This document shows, in pieces, positions 57,801-64,000 of a stretch of DNA of 64,000 nt. The translations under genes were made by a program, and so were the position numbers. Under the pieces are notes generated by a model. It had not been told where the DNA came from. It did not search any database and saw only the letters and a list, made by a program, of their open reading frames with translations. Source of the stretch: Gymnopilus junonius (Eukaryota; Basidiomycota; Agaricomycetes; Agaricales; Galerinaceae); NCBI GenBank assembly GCA_015501075.1, contig JADNYJ010000056.1, positions 1 to 64,000 of the forward strand. Reading direction: 5' to 3'. Numbering within the stretch: position 1 is the first letter of the stretch; every line of letters begins with the position of its first letter.

Positions 57801-59937
57801 GGTGGGAATATGGCGAAGACGAGGAGCCCCTCCGCCGGGTAGTGAGAGAAGGACCACCGCCTAAAGTAGGACTGGCGTCCACAGAGTCGATATATGCGTA
57901 TGAAGAAGACGAGGGAGTGAGAGAATCTTGGTCTCGATCCCTCTCTTGATGGCTGTCCCTATCCCTATCCCTGTTGTCCCTGTCCTTGTCCTTGTCGCGA
58001 CTTGCCCTCCCCAGCGTCTTCCTCCAAATCGTCGCACTGGCCCTGCTCGGAGTCAACGCACTCGCATTCGTACTCGTGCTCTGCTGCTGCTGCATCAATG
58101 GCGGAACAGGCCCGTGCCCGTGCCCATGTCCATGCAAAGGCGGCGTAGCCCCAACCGTACCCACCACAGGCCCTCTCACCGCCCCACTCGAATCACTCTC
58201 CCCACTCCGTCTCCTCAAACTCCTACTAATCGAACTCGCATCACTCTCCCTCTCTTTATCCCTATCCCCTTCCCTATCCCTCTCCTTAAGTTTAAACCAC
58301 TCAATACTATTCCTAATCGCCTCCGCCCACCTATGAGCTTCAACAGGATGGTTCGCCTTCATATACCACTTCTGTACCCCAGAAGAAGAGGAGGTAGTAG
58401 TCGGGCTAGTAAGACTAGCGTGTCCCCCGCCTCCGCCGCCGCCACGGGAGGGGGAGGATTGGACTTCGAGTTTGGTCCGTTCAGAGATGTGCAGGACGGC
58501 GTTTTTCATGGATATGCTGCCCTACTGGCGATGGTCTCGTCGTCTTGATGCCTGTAATCTAGAATTGGGGAGAAGAGGGGGAAGAGGGAAAGATTAGTAA
58601 GAATGAATATTGATGGAAAGGAAGAGAAGGGAGGACAAAGACGTACAGGATAAAACGCCATTCTTGAGGACGAACCAGCGCGTGTTGTAGCCTTTGGCTA
58701 CATTTGTGTATTTGTTGAGGTACCCCCTGAGCACAGGCGGCTCTGTTAGCGGGGTAGGGTTGGGTATTAATGTCTTGTCATGATTCGCAACTATAGATAT
58801 AAAACAAAAACAAAACAAAAACGTCAGGACAAACAACGAAAGAAAAAAGAAAAAAAGAAAGGAAGCTTACACTGCCTCAAAAACACTCTAACCCGCTCAT
58901 CCTTTCCCGCTCCCTCACCCGCCATCTTCCCCTTCCGATTCCTCACAAACACATCCGCGCCCGCCCTGACCGCGAGTTCGATCAATCTCAGGTCCTTCCG
59001 CCGCGCCGCCTCGTGCAGCAAGGACGTCCCGGCGTCGTTGTCCAGATACGAGAGGTCGACGAACGTGGCGCGGGGGGACTCGAGGAGGTGGATAAGGGCT
59101 TGTGGGGGTTGGGAGGTTAGAGGGGAGAGGATGTAGCTGTGGAGGAGGGAACGGTAGGATGCATTGAGAAATGAGCGAGAGTCTGCGATACGGAGGAGAA
59201 AAAAAGGACAGAAAAAGAAAAAAAAAAGTCAGATGGGGCACAGTGGGATGAGGTTCGAGAAGAGATAACACACCGTCTATAGCACGCACGATATCCTTAG
59301 TCCGGGCCACGTCCCTGCACGTTCTTCCTTGAGTATCACGGATAGAATCATCTATATTATCTTGTTCCAACAATAAATTCACGATATCCAATCTCCAAGC
59401 GAAGCTGCTAAATGCAACGGCGTGGTCCCTGACCCGGGGGGGTGGATCCCGTTAGGCGATATAGCGCGGTGGGAGAGGAGCAAGGCGACTGTTTGGACTG
59501 GATAAAGAGGGAGGTGGGAGGTGGAAAGGGTAAATAAGGGCAAGAATATGTGGAAGAGAAACATACCTGAACCACACCGTACAGCGAGATGAAGTGCCGC
59601 AGCGCCCGTATCGATGTCCCCATCCACAGACTTCCTTTTATCCTTCCCGATCTCTGCTAAAAAGGGGTGTATCGCAGCGGGGTCGCCTACAATAATATAT
59701 TATAAACATAAGTGTCCATCCCATTCACGTACACCAAACACAGAAACATACCATTCCGCAGTGCCGAGAGTAGCTTGACTTGATAGAGCGGTTCTACTGC
59801 TAATGACCAAGACAACATGTCCAAGTCAGCCTGGGCCTGGCTGCCTGTGAGTGGATACACTCCACTTACCACTGGGACTAGGACCCTGCTCCGCAGACGA
59901 CACGGAGGGCGCCTTGATGCTCGTGCTCGTGCTCATG
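54802..59937 (-). CDS. Oxysterol-binding protein homologue (Osh1/Swh1-type: ankyrin, PH, FFAT, ORD)
   Basis: Lipid-transfer protein expected at ER contact sites. ATG 59937, TGA 54802. Domains in order: ankyrin repeats ([91 protein letters not shown]); PH domain ([37 protein letters not shown]...[19 protein letters not shown]); a long disordered Ser/Gln-rich linker; an acidic-flanked FFAT motif EFFDAIE for VAP binding; and the ORD ([50 protein letters not shown] with the EQVSHHPP signature, [18 protein letters not shown]). The 2.2-kb linker/ORD exon is one open frame. Odd: apparent single-base deletions at 59384-59400 (AASLG/LDIVN) and 58514-58524 (TIASR/ISMKNAV). Confidence 0.92.
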
Positions 59938-62011
59938 TCCGGGCTCTAGCTAGAACGAAAGAGAGAGATCCAGAGCTCGTTGTGAAGAACGACGGCGAGG
60001 ATGACGACGACGACGACGGCAACAACAGAAATGGGGCGATGAAACAAGGAAAGTAACGAACAACGAACAATGATTGAAGCAAGTACACCTTCAGTGCCCC
60101 AAGACAAAATCAATGAATTAAACCCGGCCCACCCATACAGGGCCGAAATTCCCACGTGTGCGTGTATGAATTATGATGTGATTTGTTCCGTAATTGTCTC
60201 CGTCAGGGATCGCGTCGCCGATCGGGCGAGTGGGCCGTTCGCGATTGCTCCGACTTGCTTTTCTTTGGCTTTCAAACACGTATAATGACGAGGAAATAAA
60301 ACTTTGAACTTCGAGTCGACTCACCCAGGTAAGCTTGAACAAAAAAATATTACCGACGAAAGATTTTTGATCACCCTTAGGCATTGGTAACTTCGAACTT
60401 CCCCAAAAAGTTGGCATCATGGTACTACTACTAGCCTCCGAAACGTCCTCCGTGAGCCGGCTGCATAGTTGCCAGCGGATGACACGTTCGCCTTTCAAGT
60501 TACAAGTTTCACAGCCTCCGATTCAGAGGCATCATGAAATAGAAAGAGCTGGCTCCAAGTACCAAGTTCCGGCCAATCAAAGCCAAAAATAACACCACGT
60601 TCAAGTTATTTCCAGCACTGAACACTGGGTCATAACGCATAATTAGGACGTTTCTTGACAGGTTGCGCAGTAAGGTGTGTTACCTAGTATCTCAGTACAG
60701 ATAAACATACAAGTAGTAAGTTCGCATGATCATTCAACTTCGAACCCAAGCTTCCCGTTATCTCGAAGGAATGGCGTATAGCCTTACTAGTAGTACTGAC
60801 AATGAAACTTAGTTGAAGCTCACACTGGACGCGTTGACAACCTCCCGGCCCTAGTTTCACCAAAAAAAAATAAGAATACAAAGTAATATGATATGTACCT
60901 GGAATTTGAAGTTGGTTGGCCTACTAACTACACGCATCAATCAGGACGAAATCTGAATCAGCGTTAAACTGACTGTATCAGTGCATGTACTTATGCGTTA
61001 GTATGCAGTACAGAATTTAAAATTCACTAAGCAATATGAACCAAATCCAGCCTTTGAATTCACCTCGCACTTTCGCAGTGCTGCAGAATGAAGATCACAA
61101 TTTGAACCTCGAGCTTTAAGAGTCAACGCCGCCGTTGATCAGTTCCCATCCACCTTGATTCAATTCATGATTCATGAATTATAGAAACCGAAAAAAAAGA
61201 GAGAAGTTTGACGTGCCCATTTCTATTTATTCCTCAATGTGCCACACTTCTTACGTGATGTTATTATTGCTGAAACAAACGAGACAATTTCACTACTGAT
61301 AGTGCTGGGCACCATTAATACGAGTAAGCGCGTCTGACGTATCACTACGCGCAAACTGTAGAGTACCTATGTTCACCTGGTGCACGCCAACGTCCACGGC
61401 TTCATTTGTGGGTCTTGGATTCTCAGCTTGGGAGGTACGTATTACTATTACGGTCAACATCCCAGACAATGTCCTGCTTTTATGTCGGTTGAAATTTAGC
61501 CTTACTTCTTTGGCTGTCTCTTCAACAACTTTAATAAATGGCCATCACTGTGGCGAATATGATCTGTAATAATTATGATCCTTTCGATGAAATTAATTGT
61601 CCCCAAGTTGGGAAACTCATCATCATACTATTTGACAGCCTATTGTGTAGTTATCAGTGTCATAGGCATAATTATTTATTTTATCTACCGTGATTGCACA
61701 TATCATGCTTCTCACAGAGGCCGTACTTGATCGCCCTCAGGGACCTTCCTCCAGGGGCACATGGGGTAACGGCCCGTTTTAACTTTCGGCGACGCGACGC
61801 CCTGACCACGTGATGTGTAAAATTACAGACGTCGGGATACGCCGATACGGGATTCGACGGGTTTGGCACTTCAACAAATTTATGCAGGCCGACTCACGGG
61901 CGCTGGGCGCTCATGATCAACGCACGGCGTCGGCAGTTCGCAATTTGCGAGGGTTTCAGCTACTTCCACTTCACTTGCCTGCCGTGTGGCTGATTTTCTG
62001 CAGCAACGGCT
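59938..62011. other. Intergenic, divergent promoters
   Basis: About 2 kb between the start of the oxysterol-binding gene and the F-box gene. AT-rich; ORFs at 60118-60498, 61369-61569 and 61681-61869 lack support. No repeats or RNA genes recognised. Confidence 0.4.
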
Positions 62012-64000
62012 ATGGTGAAAATTTTAACCAGTAAGTACTCGCTCAAACTTGGTCTTTCGTCAGCGAAACTGGGGTGCGAAGACGGATTATATAAAGCGTT
62101 CAAGCTGTCAAACTTCCGTGATAACCCTCATTCTACCAGTGTGCAAACCATCTCTCCTTACCATTCCTGTGGAATTGATACAGTGCATCAACGAAGAGGT
62201 AAGTTGTCCATCGTTCATGTACTTAAGAACCCAAAGCAGACCCCTGTCTTACCGACTACTACTTGTATCCTTCCACTCAGCTTAACATTGAAGACACGAA
62301 ACAACTCCGCCTGACATGTAAACACTTCGCCGAAACACTCTCAGGTTCAATCTTCCACACGTTATCGATCAACATTACACCAGAGACTAGAGAGAAATCT
62401 CTCCTTCAGTTGTCATCCCTCGCTGGTGTGGCAGATTTATCTAATGAGCATGACCACCCAGCGCAATGGGAGGCCCGCATACTTCGCATCTTGTCCTTAC
62501 CTAATGTCTCTTATGCAAGCGTCGGTGAATCTGCAGATTTGGAAGAGATAAAACACATCGAGGACGAGATCCGGGTGTGCCTGCTCAAAGCCATTGCTTC
62601 TCTTAAAGGCATTCAAGAAGTCTCGTACGTCCTTATTACCAATTCTTGTATTTCAACCTCCTAAAACAAATTTTAGCTGGGTTCACGACCGGCTGGATAG
62701 GGAGTGGGCTAGTCTCGCTGTTTTGGAGGCCCTCAAAGGGCTACCCAACTTGCGCAAGTTCCACGTCGTGACCTCGCACTGCAGCCTTCCCGTCCCATTC
62801 ACCTCTCTCAAGAGCTTGCAAGCAATTTCGTTCGAAGCCCCCATGGGCGATTGTATCGACTCGGGTAAAGCCATGTTCGACAACCTTGCAAAGGCCATCT
62901 CTGTTTTCGGTCCAACGGGACAACTCACCTCTCTTGACGTGTCACACAAATGGCATTCCTTTCCCTCATATGGCCAAAATGAGAGCATCCACAGTCTGTT
63001 CAAGTATTACCCTCAGGGGGCAGCGCCAATGCGACTTCGTCATCTTGGACTTAAAGCATGCTTCGTAACACTTGATGAGGCCATCCTCCCACACCTCGCC
63101 TCTTTGAATTCTTTGAAGCTCTCTGAAATCAAAGATGATTATAGAATTCAGGACGCACTTCCAGCCTCTAGTACATCGAGTCATTCCAGCTCGGATATTG
63201 AAGGAATTTGGACGGCCTTGACAAAGGCTGGAATACAATTGAAAGAAATCACCACTGACTTCGTCACCTCGTCCTTCCTAACCTACCTTTCCTCCTATTC
63301 TGGGTTGCGTAAGTTGCATATATCTGGCCCAGGCGGCTTTGACGACAACCAGTCCTCCGATATAATGGCGCAGCGGTTCTTTGGACAAGCGCTAAGACCA
63401 CACGCTCAATCTCTGGAAGACTTCCAAATTAAGGCGCACTATTCAGGTTTTTGGTGTTTCGACGAACAAAATGTATCAGCATTATCAGAGTTGACAAACC
63501 TCAGAAACCTTGGTCTCCGTATCATCTCATCTCAACTCTGGGAAAAAAGGCACTTTAAAAAGAAAGCTGCTCAAGCAAAGCCAGATACGATTGTGAGTGA
63601 CCTGAAATTTGTGTAAACTCTGTATTTGGTCTGACATAAGTATTTGCATATGCCTGAAGGAACTGCTGCTCGACACAGTAGTCACCCACATGCCTCGTCT
63701 TCAAGCTCTCAGTATATCTTTGGCAACGCCGGCATACCGACGCGGAGCTAAATGTGGAAGTTCGACTCCTGCACTCGATGCTCGCCTCGAAAGACAGATG
63801 ATCCAGAATGTCGGCATGTACAGGGCCCCTCCCTCCTGCAGATACCTCCCTCATTGGCTGCAACGGGCTTGTATGCATCTGATTGTTTCGAAGCAGCTGG
63901 TAGCAACTCGGGTACCAATGCTTCAAGTGTGTTGCGGTATGAGAGTACATTCGCCAAAACTCAGAAAGGGAAAGGCAAGAGAAAATGAACAAGGGTCATT
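62012..64000 (+). CDS. F-box protein with leucine-rich-like C-terminus (3' incomplete)
   Basis: Exons 62012-62030, 62140-62198, 62281-62624, 62677-63592 and 63660 onward; all junctions are GT-AG and in phase. The F-box spans exons 1-3: SLLTIPVELIQCINEELNIEDTKQLRLTCKHFAETL, placing it as a likely substrate adaptor of an SCF ubiquitin ligase. Downstream are weak leucine-rich units (LEALKGLPNLRKFHVV, FTSLKSLQAISF, GQLTSLDVS, MRLRHLGLKACFVTLDEAILPHLASLNSLKLSEI, LTNLRNLGLRI). If the intron at 63593-63659 is not removed, the protein ends at TAA 63614-63616; if it is, the last exon (ELLLDTVVTHMPRLQALSI) stays open to the window end. The splice is favoured because that exon continues leucine-rich sequence. 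It is paralogous to the pseudogene at 33.2-33.9 kb. Confidence 0.72.

Noticed and set aside
57121..58548. Long plus-strand Arg/Pro/Ser-rich ORFs
   Set aside because: Antisense shadows of the Ser/Gln/Arg-rich linker of the oxysterol-binding protein.

Overview
This window is nuclear DNA of a filamentous basidiomycete, most likely an agaric-type Agaricomycete. The evidence is short phase-consistent GT-AG introns (about 45-80 nt) in most genes, lineage-typical families (F-box/LRR-like proteins, a DUF6535-type membrane protein joined to ARM repeats, Zn2Cys6 regulator, GMC oxidoreductase, Osh1-type oxysterol-binding protein, cytosine deaminase) and a hAT transposon relic. I recognised no tRNA, rRNA or CRISPR.

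Layout: 0-9 kb holds the end of a BTB/F-box-type gene, a foldback MITE, an unknown five-exon gene, a calmodulin-dependent kinase (-), a small secreted cysteine-rich protein (-) and an unknown intronless gene. 9-19 kb holds a small unknown protein, a secreted GMC oxidoreductase and a Zn2Cys6 transcription factor (all -). 19-23.5 kb is gene-poor. 23.5-29 kb is a head-to-head pair of multidomain sugar enzymes: methyltransferase-GT8 (-) and a GDP-mannose-3,5-epimerase-like domain fused to two glycosyltransferases and membrane segments (+). 30-40 kb holds aldehyde dehydrogenase (+), an F-box-like pseudogene (-), nucleosome assembly protein (-) and an unknown membrane protein (+). 41-48 kb holds an unknown F-box/LRR-like gene (-), cytosine deaminase (-), a hAT relic and a secreted Ser/Thr-rich protein (+). 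48-60 kb holds a long DUF6535/ARM-repeat gene (-) and an Osh1-like lipid-transfer protein (-). 62-64 kb begins an F-box gene that runs off the window.

The most notable biology is the divergent pair at 23.5-29 kb, sharing about 0.6 kb of upstream DNA. Together they carry a sugar-nucleotide epimerase, three glycosyltransferase-like domains and a methyltransferase, which suggests a dedicated glycan pathway. The most notable technical feature is a set of about a dozen apparent single-base deletions in conserved coding sequence across eight otherwise well-preserved genes, all in the same direction (one base missing). This looks more like residual consensus deletions in the assembly than decay, and those genes need read-level checking before being called broken.
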